From the NCBI RefSeq assembly GCF_009928445.1, contig NZ_JAABNO010000007.1:62001-126000 (forward strand): a DNA stretch of 64,000 nucleotides, read 5' to 3'. The stretch comes from Clostridium sp. C8-1-8. GTDB lineage: Bacteria; Bacillota; Clostridia; Clostridiales; Clostridiaceae. The translations under genes were made by a program, and so were the position numbers. Below, piece after piece: positions 1 to 9,574 of this stretch (its first letter is position 1; each line of letters starts with the position of its first letter). The notes beneath the pieces were generated by a model, which saw nothing but the letters and a program-made list of their open reading frames with translations, made no database searches and was not told the origin of the DNA.

Positions 1-169
1 ACTTTCTAATAAAATAAAAATATTAATAGCTAAGCATAAACATCTAAAAAATCAACTCTATAACTAAAAAAACTGACCTTTACCATAGGCATTAGAAATA
101 ATACCATATTAATGTAAAGCTATACATTAATATAGGCAAATTATATTAAAGAATTGTTGAGGTGTAGGG

Positions 170-1519
170 ATGGAGAAAATAAGAGTGATTCACACATCAA
201 GAGATACTACTGACAGGCTAAAAGAAAAGAAGTCCATATTATTTAGTAAAGAAAAATCATCGAATAGTATTTTAAAGATAAATAAAGCTAGAAACTATCA
301 AAAGATAGTTGGATTTGGAGGTGCTTTTACTGAAGCAGCAGCTTATACCTTTTATAGGATGGATAAAGAAAAACAAGAGGAGATAGTAAGGAGTTATTTT
401 GATCCTGTATATGGATTAGGATATTCCTTAGGAAGGGTTCATATTCACAGCTGTGATTTCGCTTTAGGAAATTATACTTATGTTGAAGAAAATGATAAAG
501 AACTTACAACCTTTGATATAAGTCGTGAGAGAAAGTGGGTGTTACCCTTTATAGATTTTGCAAGAAAAGCAAGAAAACAAGACTTATTACTTCTTGCATC
601 ACCTTGGAGTCCTCCAGGCTGGATGAAATCAAACGGAGAGATGAATAATGGAGGTAAGCTGTTACCAGAATATTATCAAGTTTGGTCAAACTATTACGTT
701 AAATATATACAAGCTATGAAGCAAGAAGGCTTTGATATATGGGCTATAACAGTACAAAATGAGCCTGCGGCAGTTCAGGTATGGGATTCTTGTATATATT
801 CTGCTGAAGAAGAACGAGATTTTCTTAAAAATCACTTAGGACCAACCTTAGAAAATGCTGGACTAGCTAATATAAAGATATATATATGGGACCACAATAG
901 AGATATTTTGTTTGAAAGGGCAGACACTGTTTTATCTGATGTAGAAGCAGCAAAATATGTTTATGGAGTAGGTAACCACTGGTACGTTTCAGAAGAGTTT
1001 GAAAGCCTTTCGAAGCTTCACCATAAGTATCCAGACAAGCACATACTATTTACAGAAGGTTGTCAAGAAGGCGGAGTTCACCTTGGCTCTTGGGATACTG
1101 GAGAAAGATATGCTAGAAATATGATAGGTGACTTTGCCAACTGGCAGGAAGGCTGGATTGATTGGAACTTAATTTTAGATGAAACTGGAGGCCCTAACCA
1201 TGTAGGTAATCTTTGTGATGCACCGATAATTGCTGATACAAAAACTCAGCAGCTACATTATAATAGCTCTTATTACTACATCGGTCATTTTAGTAAATAT
1301 ATAAAGCCAGGTGCAGTTAGGATAGAAAGCACTTTAGAAGGAAATTCGAATATTAAACAAGTGGCATTTTTGAATGAAGATAATTCTATAACTTTAGTAG
1401 CTATGAATGAAAGTGAGAACAGTGAGGTTTTCAATATAGAGCATGAAGGGCAATATGCTGAGTATGAGTTAAAACCACATTCCATTGCTACTTTTATAAT
1501 AGCAGATATAGAAGGGTAG
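170..1519 (+). CDS. GH30 family glycosidase (glucosylceramidase-like beta-glucosidase)
   Basis: A 449-residue protein of the GH30 clan-A (beta/alpha)8 barrel family, which hydrolyses beta-linked glucosyl (or related) residues with retention. Seen directly: the family-typical 'GFGGAFTEAAAY' near residue 48, 'ASPWSPPGWMK' near 143, the acid/base glutamate in 'TVQNEP' (E198) and the nucleophile glutamate in 'LFTEGC' (E296). The C-terminal ~60 residues form the usual small beta domain. No signal peptide is visible, so it should act in the cytoplasm on imported oligosaccharides. The ATG follows a GAGGTG ribosome site. It lies 7 bp before a GH94 phosphorylase, so the pair is probably one operon acting on the same beta-glucan fragments. 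Exact substrate cannot be read from the sequence. Confidence 0.88.
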   Translation: MEKIRVIHTSRDTTDRLKEKKSILFSKEKSSNSILKINKARNYQKIVGFGGAFTEAAAYTFYRMDKEKQEEIVRSYFDPVYGLGYSLGRVHIHSCDFALGNYTYVEENDKELTTFDISRERKWVLPFIDFARKARKQDLLLLASPWSPPGWMKSNGEMNNGGKLLPEYYQVWSNYYVKYIQAMKQEGFDIWAITVQNEPAAVQVWDSCIYSAEEERDFLKNHLGPTLENAGLANIKIYIWDHNRDILFERADTVLSDVEAAKYVYGVGNHWYVSEEFESLSKLHHKYPDKHILFTEGCQEGGVHLGSWDTGERYARNMIGDFANWQEGWIDWNLILDETGGPNHVGNLCDAPIIADTKTQQLHYNSSYYYIGHFSKYIKPGAVRIESTLEGNSNIKQVAFLNEDNSITLVAMNESENSEVFNIEHEGQYAEYELKPHSIATFIIADIEG

Positions 1520-1526
1520 TGAAAAC

Positions 1527-4500
1527 ATGGCAGTTAAATATAGTTTTAATGAAGATAAACAGTTTATAATAGAGGATTATGACAAAGCTAAAACCTTTGC
1601 TAGCTTTTTACCAGGAGTTGCAGGAATAGATGGAATACCTATGTGGGCTTATTATGTTAATCGTGGTCAAGGTCTTGGAAGCTTTGGAGTAAAGGATAAA
1701 AATAATACTATAATGGAGTTCTTCCCAGCACATTTGATGTATAAAAATGTTGAGCTACAAGGTTTTAGAACTTTTATAAAATACAATGGACAAGTTCATG
1801 AGATTTTCTCTTCCGCTTCAACAGATGTAATAAAAAGAAAAATGTATATAGAGAAGAATTTTCTTAAGGTAGAGGAAGTTAATGATAGCTTAAAGCTTAA
1901 AGTTACTGTGACTTATTTTACAGTACCTAAGGAAAGTTATGCTGGACTCATAAGAAAAGTTAAGATTGAGAATCTGGATAAACAAGAAAAAACTATAGAA
2001 ATTTTAGATGGATTAACTCAGGTTCTTCCTTATGGTATATCAAATGGAGACTATCAAGCTATGGCTAATCTTATGAAGTCATGGTTTGACGTATTTAACT
2101 TAGAAAATAACATAGCGTACTATAAAGTTAGAGCAACTACTAGTGATTCGGCAGAAGTTGGAGAGGTTAACAAAGGTAATTTCTTCTTGGCTTTTTCTAG
2201 CGATGAAGAAGGCTTAATAAAACCAATAATAGATATGGATTTGATTTTTGGAGCTAATACTTCTCTTACAAGAGCAGCTAACTTTGAAGTAGAAAACTTA
2301 AGCTCTATATATTCTAAAAATCAAGTTCCTGAAAATAAGGTTTCAGGAGGTTTTTTAGGTAAAGAGGTTACTTTAAAGAGTGAAGTTACTCTATGTAGTG
2401 TTTATGGACATATAGCTAGTGTCGAGCTTATAGATTCTATAAAAGATAGGTTTAATATAAGTTATGTAGAGGAGAAGGAAAAAGAAGCTGGAGTATTAGT
2501 AGAAAAGCTTGTAGAGGATACTTATACAAAAACCTCAAGTCATATTTTTGATGAATATATTAGTCAATGCTATCTGGACAACATCCTTAGAGGGGGATAT
2601 CCACTAGTATTTAAGGCAGGAGAAAAAAATCACGTATATCATGTATTCTCAAGAAAACATGGGGATCTAGAAAGAGAATATAACTTCTTTTCCTTAGAGC
2701 CTTCCTATTATTCACAAGGTAATGGCAATTTTAGAGACGTTAATCAAAATCGTAGAAATGATGTTTTGATTAATCCTAAAGTAAAGGAATTTAACGTAAA
2801 GCAGTTCATGGATTTGATTCAAGCTGACGGTTATAATCCTTTGTCAGTAAAAGGCTCCTATTTTACTTTTAATAAGGAAAAACTCACAGACATATTAGAG
2901 TTATCTGTGGATAATAATAAAGGCCTTGTGGATATTTTTAGCGAGAAGTTTACTCCAGGAAAACTGATTAACTATATTTCAGAGAATGAAATAAAGTTAA
3001 ATATCTCTAAAGATGAGTTTGTAAAAATAGTGTTACAGCACTCTGCTCAAGTCTTTGAAGCTGAGTTTGGAGAAGGGTACTGGACAGATCACTGGACTTA
3101 TAATATGGATCTCATAGAAAACTATCTTAATATATATCCGGATAAACTGCAAGAGTTTCTATTTGAAAGAAAAGATTATAAATTTTTTGATAGTGCTGTA
3201 AGGGTACTTCCGAGAAGAGATAAGTACGTACTAGCTTCAGGAAGAGTTCGTCAGTATGATGCTATTTTAGAAGATGAAGAAAAGTGCCAAAAGCTAAATA
3301 TAAGTATTAGTGATAATAATTGGCTTAAAAAGGCTAATGGTCTTGGTGAAGTTTATGAGACAAATCTATACGGAAAGCTTATTTCTCTTGCTGTAAACAA
3401 GTTTGTAAATCTAGATCCTATGGGAATAGGTATTGAGATGGAAGCAAACAAACCAGGTTGGAATGATGCCATGAACGGATTGCCAGGAATCTTTGGTTCT
3501 AGTGTAAACGAAGCTGCAGAACTACTAAGAGTTTTTAATTTTATTATAGAGGCTTCAGGAAGCTTTGATAAAAAAGTAGAAATATATGTTGAGTTAGCTG
3601 AATTAATTAAGCAAGTAGAAGGTCTTGTAGATGATAATTTATGTGGAAAGTTATCAGATTACAACTACTGGGATAAGATTTCTGACTTAAAGGAAGGCTA
3701 CAGAGATAACATAAGGTTTGGTATCCTGGGAGAAGAACAGGAGTTTACTACAATAGAGTTAGTAGAAAGCTTGAAAAAGCTTAAGACTAAGCTTAGCAAC
3801 GGGCTAGAAAAAGCATTAGAAATAGGAAATGGAATATATCCTACTTACATGACCTATGAAGCTGAGGAATACGAAGTTATAGAAGGAAAGAGAAATCCTG
3901 TAAATGGATATGAAAATGTTCTGGTTAAGAAGTTTAAGTATGTACCAATACCTTTATTTCTAGAAGCTCCAGCTAGGATGCTAAAGAGTATAAAGGATAA
4001 GGATCAGGCAAGGGAGCTTTATGAAAAAATAAAGCAAAGCAAGATCTATGACGCTAAGCTTAAAATGTACAAGACCTCTGAACCCTTAAATGAAACTACC
4101 TATGAGATAGGAAGAGCTAGAGCCTTTACAGCAGGATGGCTTGAGAGAGAGTCTATTTTCCTTCATATGGAGTATAAGTATCTACTAGGTTTATTGAAAG
4201 CTGGATTATATGACCAATACTTTGAAGATATAAAAACCGCTCTAGTGCCTTTTATGGATCCAAAGGTTTATGGTAGAAGCACCCTTGAAAATTCTTCTTT
4301 TATAGCTAGCTCCGTAAACCCAGATGAGGCTGTTCATGGAAGAGGATTTGTATCTAGGCTTACAGGCTCTACCTCTGAGATGCTAAGCATGTGGTTCTTA
4401 ATGATGGCTGGTAAGAAGGTATTTAGCTATGAAGAAGGAAAGCTAAAGCTACAACTTAAACCTATACTTCCACATTGGATGTTTGACAGCAACAATGAAG

Positions 4501-4712
4501 TAAGCTTTGAGTTCTTAGGAACTGCTTTAGTTACTTATCATAACCCAAACAGGAAGAATACCTTTGGAGATAACTGTGCTGTGATAGAAAGAATCTGTTT
4601 GAAGGATTCTGAAAATCAAGTATATGAGATAAAAGGTGGCATAGTAGAAGGACAATATGCTGAACTTGTTAGAGAAGGCAATATTAAAAAAATAGATGTT
4701 TATATGATATAA
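1527..4712 (+). CDS. GH94 family phosphorylase, probably beta-1,2-oligoglucan phosphorylase-like
   Basis: A 1061-residue cytoplasmic protein. The motif 'KPGWNDAMNGLPG' carries the likely catalytic acid Asp (about D647), and the later segment around 'NPDEAVHGRGF' also fits GH94 inverting phosphorylases, which split beta-glucosides with phosphate to release a sugar 1-phosphate. Ordinary cellobiose phosphorylases are near 800 residues. A length above 1000 is closer to the 1,2-beta-oligoglucan (sophoro-oligosaccharide) phosphorylases of Listeria and clostridia, so that specificity is favoured but inferred. It starts 7 bp after the GH30 gene and is followed by a hairpin terminator, which suggests a two-gene operon for phosphorolytic use of beta-glucan fragments. 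No transporter for them is adjacent inside the window. Confidence 0.8.
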   Translation: MAVKYSFNEDKQFIIEDYDKAKTFASFLPGVAGIDGIPMWAYYVNRGQGLGSFGVKDKNNTIMEFFPAHLMYKNVELQGFRTFIKYNGQVHEIFSSASTDVIKRKMYIEKNFLKVEEVNDSLKLKVTVTYFTVPKESYAGLIRKVKIENLDKQEKTIEILDGLTQVLPYGISNGDYQAMANLMKSWFDVFNLENNIAYYKVRATTSDSAEVGEVNKGNFFLAFSSDEEGLIKPIIDMDLIFGANTSLTRAANFEVENLSSIYSKNQVPENKVSGGFLGKEVTLKSEVTLCSVYGHIASVELIDSIKDRFNISYVEEKEKEAGVLVEKLVEDTYTKTSSHIFDEYISQCYLDNILRGGYPLVFKAGEKNHVYHVFSRKHGDLEREYNFFSLEPSYYSQGNGNFRDVNQNRRNDVLINPKVKEFNVKQFMDLIQADGYNPLSVKGSYFTFNKEKLTDILELSVDNNKGLVDIFSEKFTPGKLINYISENEIKLNISKDEFVKIVLQHSAQVFEAEFGEGYWTDHWTYNMDLIENYLNIYPDKLQEFLFERKDYKFFDSAVRVLPRRDKYVLASGRVRQYDAILEDEEKCQKLNISISDNNWLKKANGLGEVYETNLYGKLISLAVNKFVNLDPMGIGIEMEANKPGWNDAMNGLPGIFGSSVNEAAELLRVFNFIIEASGSFDKKVEIYVELAELIKQVEGLVDDNLCGKLSDYNYWDKISDLKEGYRDNIRFGILGEEQEFTTIELVESLKKLKTKLSNGLEKALEIGNGIYPTYMTYEAEEYEVIEGKRNPVNGYENVLVKKFKYVPIPLFLEAPARMLKSIKDKDQARELYEKIKQSKIYDAKLKMYKTSEPLNETTYEIGRARAFTAGWLERESIFLHMEYKYLLGLLKAGLYDQYFEDIKTALVPFMDPKVYGRSTLENSSFIASSVNPDEAVHGRGFVSRLTGSTSEMLSMWFLMMAGKKVFSYEEGKLKLQLKPILPHWMFDSNNEVSFEFLGTALVTYHNPNRKNTFGDNCAVIERICLKDSENQVYEIKGGIVEGQYAELVREGNIKKIDVYMI

Positions 4713-4752
4713 AGTATTAATAATATTATTAGTTTATATTCTTATATATTTA

Positions 4753-4792
4753 GAAACCACAGTCTATGGGTATTTAGGCTGTGGTTCTTAAA
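4753..4792 (+). terminator. Hairpin terminator after the GH30-GH94 pair
   Basis: AACCACAG at 4755-4762 pairs with CTGTGGTT at 4779-4786, and the following stretch is T-rich. It separates the plus-strand glycosidase operon from the converging minus-strand ABC operon. Confidence 0.6.
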
Positions 4793-4829
4793 TTTCTTAA
4801 AATTTTTGTATTTTCAAACTAAGGATAGT

Positions 4830-5534
4830 TTAATATTTCTTTGAATCTTCTACGATAGAACCATCTTCAATTCTAATAATTCTATTGCAACATTCAGCAA
4901 TTTTGTTATCATGGGTAACGATTATAACTGTCTTACCCTCCTTATTAATGTCCAATAATAAGTTGAGAATATCCTTTGCATTAGAGCTATCTAATGCACC
5001 TGTAGGTTCATCAGCCAATATTATATCTGGATCAAGAATTAATGCTCTAGATATTGCAACTCTTTGCTGCTGCCCCCCAGAAAGGCTTGAGGCCTTTTTG
5101 GTTGAGAACTGAGACATATTTACTTTACTCAAATAATCATCTATTCTTTTTGACATTTCTTTATAAGGAATTTTGTTTTTGCTTTTTAATATATTGCTGT
5201 ATAATAAAGGAATTTGTAAATTTTCTTTTACTGTATATTGAGGAAAAAGGGAGAAATTTTGAAATACGTATCCAAACCTTTCATTTCTAAATTTGCTTTT
5301 TTGATTACTACTTATTTTGGCTATATCAATATTGTCTAATGTATATTGTCCATTATTAAAATCATCTATAAGACCTAGTACGTTCAATAAGGTACTCTTC
5401 CCAGATCCAGAAGAACCGACAATTGATATTAGTTCACCTCTATTTATATCTAACGTTATTCCTTTAAGAGCTGTTACTTGGTTAGTATTGTTTCCATAGG
5501 TTTTAATTAAATTATTGAGTTTTATAATATTCAT
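4830..5534 (-). CDS. ABC transporter ATP-binding protein (MacB/LolD type)
   Basis: A 234-residue ATPase with Walker A 'GSSGSGKST' near residue 38, signature 'LSGGQQQRV' near 152, Walker B 'ILADEP' and a switch histidine in 'IIVTHD'. This is the MacB/LolD subfamily, which drives FtsX-like permeases in peptide export, lipoprotein handling or antimicrobial-peptide resistance. It is the last gene of a minus-strand operon; its start overlaps the stop of the preceding permease by 4 bases, so the two are probably translationally coupled. Its partners are the two permeases at 5531-7860. Substrate is unknown; the small secreted peptide encoded at the head of the cluster is the obvious candidate. Confidence 0.92.
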   Translation of the reverse strand: MNIIKLNNLIKTYGNNTNQVTALKGITLDINRGELISIVGSSGSGKSTLLNVLGLIDDFNNGQYTLDNIDIAKISSNQKSKFRNERFGYVFQNFSLFPQYTVKENLQIPLLYSNILKSKNKIPYKEMSKRIDDYLSKVNMSQFSTKKASSLSGGQQQRVAISRALILDPDIILADEPTGALDSSNAKDILNLLLDINKEGKTVIIVTHDNKIAECCNRIIRIEDGSIVEDSKKY

Positions 5535-6724
5535 TGTGCAATCCCCCTAATAAGATCAGATATACTTTGATTAACAATTCTTTTTATTGAAGAAAATGAC
5601 ATAATGGAAGCTAGTATAATACAAAATAAAGTAGTTATAATAGATGTTACAATATGAAATTCTCCTAAATTTAAATAATTGCTCATAAGAATTATAAGTG
5701 AATATGATACAATATTTGATATTACAACAATTAGAAAGAATTGCCCATAGATTAGTAACGATAATTCTTTTTTTCTAGCACCTAACGCTAGTCTAGTTCC
5801 ATACTCTTTTTTTCGTAACATTGCTTCTGATAATAATGCTCCAGAAACTCCAAGTAAAGCTAGAAAAAAAACAACTATACTCATTAGTAATATTAGCCTA
5901 TAAGTAGGTGTATTCAGTTTAGAACTCAAAGCTATAGTTTCTAGAAGATTAGAATATCTGTAATCCATTAAATATTTATCTTGCTTTTTTAAGTTTTCTA
6001 AGTTTTGATTCAAATTATTTAAAGTAGCTTCAGGTTTTAATCTTATTATCAGATTTCTTATAAAATCTGTGTAATTCTCATCACCAATATATTTAAAGAA
6101 GTCATCTGTGACAATTACTATTGAATTGTTCAAGTTAATTAAGTTTTTTCCGTTAGTGGTTACTTGATTTTTTTTCAAAATTCCATTAACTAATAAGTTT
6201 TCTTCAATCTCTTGATTATCTTTTATAAAAGTCCGATGTATATTTGTTTTTAAAGGGAATTCATCTTTTAAAGCAAAACCTACAAATATTCCATTTGGTA
6301 CAGTATCTTTGTTTCCTTTTAAAAAGCTAAAATTATTTTCTGAAAAGTCTTTTTTGCTCATTATTATTACTTCTATGGCCTCATTTTTTATATTATGTTC
6401 TTTTATATATTCTTGTCCGAAAAAACCTTTAGTAGTAGTGCTATCTGATTTTATATAAAGTATATTTTCAATAGATGAAAAGCTTTTGATCCTATTAAGT
6501 GTTTCTGTTGCATTATTTTTATTGCCTGATAAGTCTAAAGTTAATTTGCAGATAACATTGTTTCCCCATATCCTTTCAATATTATTTTTAGTACTAAAAA
6601 CTTCTATTGCCCAATTAACAGTAATGTTTACCAGGAATAATACAATTATCAATTGTACAGAAATAAGAATTACTTTAAGCTTTATTTTTTTTAAAGAATC
6701 TATAATCATTTTTAAAGTATACAT
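5531..6724 (-). CDS. FtsX/MacB-like ABC permease
   Basis: A 397-residue membrane protein with one N-terminal membrane segment (about residues 15-38), a large extracytoplasmic domain of about 220 residues, and three C-terminal membrane segments. The stretch 'EAMLRKKEYGTRLALGARKKE' between segments 2 and 3 (about 305-325) is the cytoplasmic coupling loop typical of FtsX-fold permeases. It lies 8 bp downstream of a second permease of the same architecture and overlaps the ATPase gene. The two half-permeases probably form a heterodimer that moves or extracts a peptide at the outer face of the membrane. Confidence 0.82.
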   Translation of the reverse strand: MYTLKMIIDSLKKIKLKVILISVQLIIVLFLVNITVNWAIEVFSTKNNIERIWGNNVICKLTLDLSGNKNNATETLNRIKSFSSIENILYIKSDSTTTKGFFGQEYIKEHNIKNEAIEVIIMSKKDFSENNFSFLKGNKDTVPNGIFVGFALKDEFPLKTNIHRTFIKDNQEIEENLLVNGILKKNQVTTNGKNLINLNNSIVIVTDDFFKYIGDENYTDFIRNLIIRLKPEATLNNLNQNLENLKKQDKYLMDYRYSNLLETIALSSKLNTPTYRLILLMSIVVFFLALLGVSGALLSEAMLRKKEYGTRLALGARKKELSLLIYGQFFLIVVISNIVSYSLIILMSNYLNLGEFHIVTSIITTLFCIILASIMSFSSIKRIVNQSISDLIRGIAQ

Positions 6725-6732
6725 GTTATCAC

Positions 6733-7860
6733 CTAATCCATTTTTAATTGTTCACTCAAATCCATTTTTGAAATTGTATAACCTTGATATATAGAAATTA
6801 ATAGATTAATAATTATAACACCAGCCAATGGAATGATTATTTCATAATAACTTAAGCTTATGTTACTTATGAATAAGTAGTCATATATCATATCTTTAAA
6901 TATAAAACTTACACCAAAGCAGGTAAGTATTCCTAACAGTGCTGATATTAACGATATCAATGTATATTCAAGGAACGAAATCAATGAGGAAACTAAAATA
7001 TTTGAACCTAATACTAAATTTAATACAATTTTCTTTTTGTTTTTATTTATAATATAGTTGTAAAATAAGAACATATTGAAGGAACTTATTATAATTGATG
7101 CAATTATAAGCAAAGTGTATTTGCTATTATAATCTTCATCTAGAAGGACAGAAGTATTATCTTCATAGCTTTCTATATTATTTTTGCTTAGATTATTTTG
7201 AATAGATTCAAGTTCCTTAGTTGGAGAACTGCCATTTTTAAATAGTGTAATTTTAGCATTTGATATATTTACTGTTTTGTCTGTAGCATTAGAAAGAGGT
7301 AAGAAGACTGTTGATATATATGGAGCATCTGTTTTGTAATCACCTACTACACCTAAAATTTTATATTTTTCATTTGTAGGATCTAAGAATACATAAGAAT
7401 CTGTTACCCCTGTAAATTCACCTCTATAAACTCCTTCACCGATTACTGCTACTTTTTCAGATTTTTTACTAAAGTCTTTTGGGATGAAGTTTCTTCCGTA
7501 AATAACTTTTGGCATCCATTCTGGAAGTGACTTAAAGTTTGTAAAGCTTATGGTTAGTACTTTATTATTTTTTTCATCTATTTTATGAATGTATTGAATT
7601 CCATCAACTGATATTTGAGTATCATCTATGTTATTTAACAAATTAAGCAAGTATTTGAAGTCAGCTTCATTTTTGTTTTTTACAACTAATACTTTTTTAT
7701 GGTTCGTGTTCCCCATGCTTGCTTCTAATGCGTTATTTTTACCATCATGTATCCCTATAGCGTTAAAGGTTAGAAGTATAGAAGTTAAAAATATAATTAG
7801 GGCTATTATAAATTTATCTCCAATGTCATTTTTTATAAAAATTTTTATTAATCTTAACAT
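6733..7860 (-). CDS. Second FtsX-like ABC permease
   Basis: A 375-residue protein with an N-terminal membrane segment (about residues 15-36), an extracytoplasmic domain and three C-terminal hydrophobic segments starting near residue 250. The extracytoplasmic part contains 'GEGVYRGEFTGV', resembling the MacB periplasmic core. The coupling loop is less canonical than in the neighbour ('KNKKKIVLNLVLGSN'), so it may be the divergent half of a heterodimer. It follows the 7872-8726 gene by 11 bp in the same operon. Confidence 0.75.
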   Translation of the reverse strand: MLRLIKIFIKNDIGDKFIIALIIFLTSILLTFNAIGIHDGKNNALEASMGNTNHKKVLVVKNKNEADFKYLLNLLNNIDDTQISVDGIQYIHKIDEKNNKVLTISFTNFKSLPEWMPKVIYGRNFIPKDFSKKSEKVAVIGEGVYRGEFTGVTDSYVFLDPTNEKYKILGVVGDYKTDAPYISTVFLPLSNATDKTVNISNAKITLFKNGSSPTKELESIQNNLSKNNIESYEDNTSVLLDEDYNSKYTLLIIASIIISSFNMFLFYNYIINKNKKKIVLNLVLGSNILVSSLISFLEYTLISLISALLGILTCFGVSFIFKDMIYDYLFISNISLSYYEIIIPLAGVIIINLLISIYQGYTISKMDLSEQLKMD

Positions 7861-7871
7861 AAAAGCACCTA

Positions 7872-8726
7872 CTATCTTATAATTTTAACTATATTAGATA
7901 TTGAACTAAAGTATTTTCCTTGACTACATTGTGATAAATTGGCTAGAAATAAGTAGTCTCCATCTTTTATATCAGATGAATTTAAAGCTAAAGTAAAAGT
8001 TGTCTTTGTTATTTCTTTTGATATTTCTTTTACTTCAAATTTTAATTGGTGTTCAAGAGAATATAAATTAAGATTGTCCAATGATTCTAAGTTTGTAGAA
8101 CATTTAATGTATGTTTTTTCATTACTTTTTTTTATCTGATTATTAATTGAATCAGTAGCATAGTCGCTTATATTTAATTTTATATAATAACTAGAATTAT
8201 TTTCGAAATTTATAGATTTACTATCAATTAAGGTATTATCTTTAACGAGTAAGTAATTTCCACTAAACATAATATTATTAGGTTCATCAATGTCTGTAAA
8301 TGCCACATATGAAAGTATATTTACATCATTTTTTAAGTTTAATTCATTAAGATCAATTAGAACATCTTGTTTACTACTTGCTAAAACTTTTATTGTTGAT
8401 TTAAATTTATCTTTATTGATTTTTATTCCATTAGAATCAGTGTTTACAAAGGCGGCTATATTTAATTTATTAGCAGATAGAGTAGTTTTATTGTCAAGTA
8501 CAAGAGTAACATTTTTATATTTATCTAAACATAAAGTAGAACCACTAGTTGAATTATTATCGTTCTTACCATATATGCCAATACCATCAGCGGCTATATT
8601 TTCTGAGCTACTTGTATATTTTGGTTTTTCTTTAGAAATTGAAAATCTACTAATTACTAGCCCTGTTAAAATTGCTAATATGATTATTGAGAAAATTTCA
8701 ATTAGAGTTTTCATGTTTTTTTTCAT
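7872..8726 (-). CDS. Membrane-anchored extracytoplasmic protein of unknown function
   Basis: I do not recognise a named family. With the start at 8726, chosen because GGAGGG lies just upstream of this ATG, it has 284 residues: a single membrane segment at about 6-26 and then a hydrophilic, Asn/Ser/Lys-rich extracytoplasmic domain. No lipobox cysteine follows the anchor. It sits between the secreted-peptide gene and the permeases, so it could be an accessory or immunity component of the exporter; that role is inferred only from position. A longer reading from 8741 adds five residues but has no ribosome site. Confidence 0.7.
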   Translation of the reverse strand: MKKNMKTLIEIFSIIILAILTGLVISRFSISKEKPKYTSSSENIAADGIGIYGKNDNNSTSGSTLCLDKYKNVTLVLDNKTTLSANKLNIAAFVNTDSNGIKINKDKFKSTIKVLASSKQDVLIDLNELNLKNDVNILSYVAFTDIDEPNNIMFSGNYLLVKDNTLIDSKSINFENNSSYYIKLNISDYATDSINNQIKKSNEKTYIKCSTNLESLDNLNLYSLEHQLKFEVKEISKEITKTTFTLALNSSDIKDGDYLFLANLSQCSQGKYFSSISNIVKIIR

Positions 8727-8749
8727 TAGAATACCCTCCAAATTGTTAA

Positions 8750-8775
8750 GTAGAGTAGTCTAAAGACTACTCTAC
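8750..8775 (-). terminator. Perfect hairpin between the peptide gene and the transporter genes (possible attenuator)
   Basis: GTAGAGTAGTC (8750-8760), a four-base loop, then GACTACTCTAC (8765-8775) form a perfect 11-bp stem. On the minus strand the following sequence is TTAACAATTT, only a weak U-tract. The hairpin lies a few bases after the peptide stop codon. It could be a partial terminator or RNA stabiliser that makes the peptide more abundant than the transport proteins. Confidence 0.55.
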
Positions 8776-8782
8776 TACATTT

Positions 8783-9148
8783 TTACCATCTTACTGATAG
8801 TACTCCATTATCTAGTTTTAACCCTCTAGACCAGTTACCAAAACTACTATCATTAATTCTATGACCAGACCAAGCTGTTTTGCTACTTGCTCTGTCTATT
8901 CTAACTGTAGCACTAACATCATTTGGGCTTGTCTTTGAATCAAAGTATGCATTGTTTTCTACAGTCGTATATAGAGAATCAACTGCATGATCTGCTGAAG
9001 TGGCTGCAACAGCATAGCTTCCTTGTATGTTTAAGCTAGCCCAGTAATGTACACTTGAATTGTTTGGTGAAGTATCAGCTTTAGCTGCAAAACCTGTAGT
9101 TATTACAACAACTCCAGCAAATAATAAAGAATAAAAAACCTTTTTCAT
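8783..9148 (-). CDS. Small secreted Cys-free peptide/protein, bacteriocin-like context
   Basis: A 121-residue precursor with a clear signal peptide ('MKKVFYSLLF' plus a hydrophobic core) and likely signal-peptidase cleavage after 'AAKA' (residue 24). The mature ~97 residues contain no cysteine, are rich in Ser/Asn/aromatics, include 'SATVRIDRAS' and 'GHRINDSSFGNWSRG', and end in Trp. The start at 9148 was chosen because the signal peptide begins there and an AGGGG ribosome site precedes it; the frame is open to 9193. It heads an operon with two permeases and an ABC ATPase. The layout resembles lactococcin-972-like loci, but I cannot establish homology to that family. Function as toxin, signal or envelope peptide is open. 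Confidence 0.75.
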   Translation of the reverse strand: MKKVFYSLLFAGVVVITTGFAAKADTSPNNSSVHYWASLNIQGSYAVAATSADHAVDSLYTTVENNAYFDSKTSPNDVSATVRIDRASSKTAWSGHRINDSSFGNWSRGLKLDNGVLSVRW

Positions 9149-9574
9149 AAAAAATACCCCTTTTATATTAAATTTTGTACAAGCCTGTAACAATTTAAAT
9201 CATATCATAATTTATTTGGGAAATATGTAAAAAGAAGGAGTGAAAATTAAAAAAAAACGACATATATATACATGTTTTTAGTTACATATCAATATACTTA
9301 TAAAACATAATACGATTTATATTATGCTTTTGAGTTAAACTAAATTGTTACTAGTAATTAGATATAAAGTGAATTAATTGTATATATGTAACATTATGAA
9401 ACTTATTCATTTTAAAATATATAAAAATAATATTAACTTTGTGAATAAATAAGTACGAGATATTTAAAGATAAAAATAGATAAATTTATAATTATATATA
9501 TTAAAGTGAAAAACTGAGTTCAAATATACTAGCATAATATTAAAAATAAGTAGATTTATATTTTTTTTTATTTA
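9149..9574. other. AT-rich intergenic region between divergent units
   Basis: About 430 bases with no coding potential I can support. It must hold the minus-strand promoter of the secreted-peptide operon and ends at the plus-strand promoter region of the cobalamin operon. No repeat or protein remnant was recognised. Confidence 0.5.

Noticed and set aside
8783..9148. Assignment of the secreted peptide to the lactococcin 972 family.
   Set aside because: Genomic context is similar, but the characteristic N-terminal Trp/Gly and His-Ser region of that family is not visible; left unassigned.
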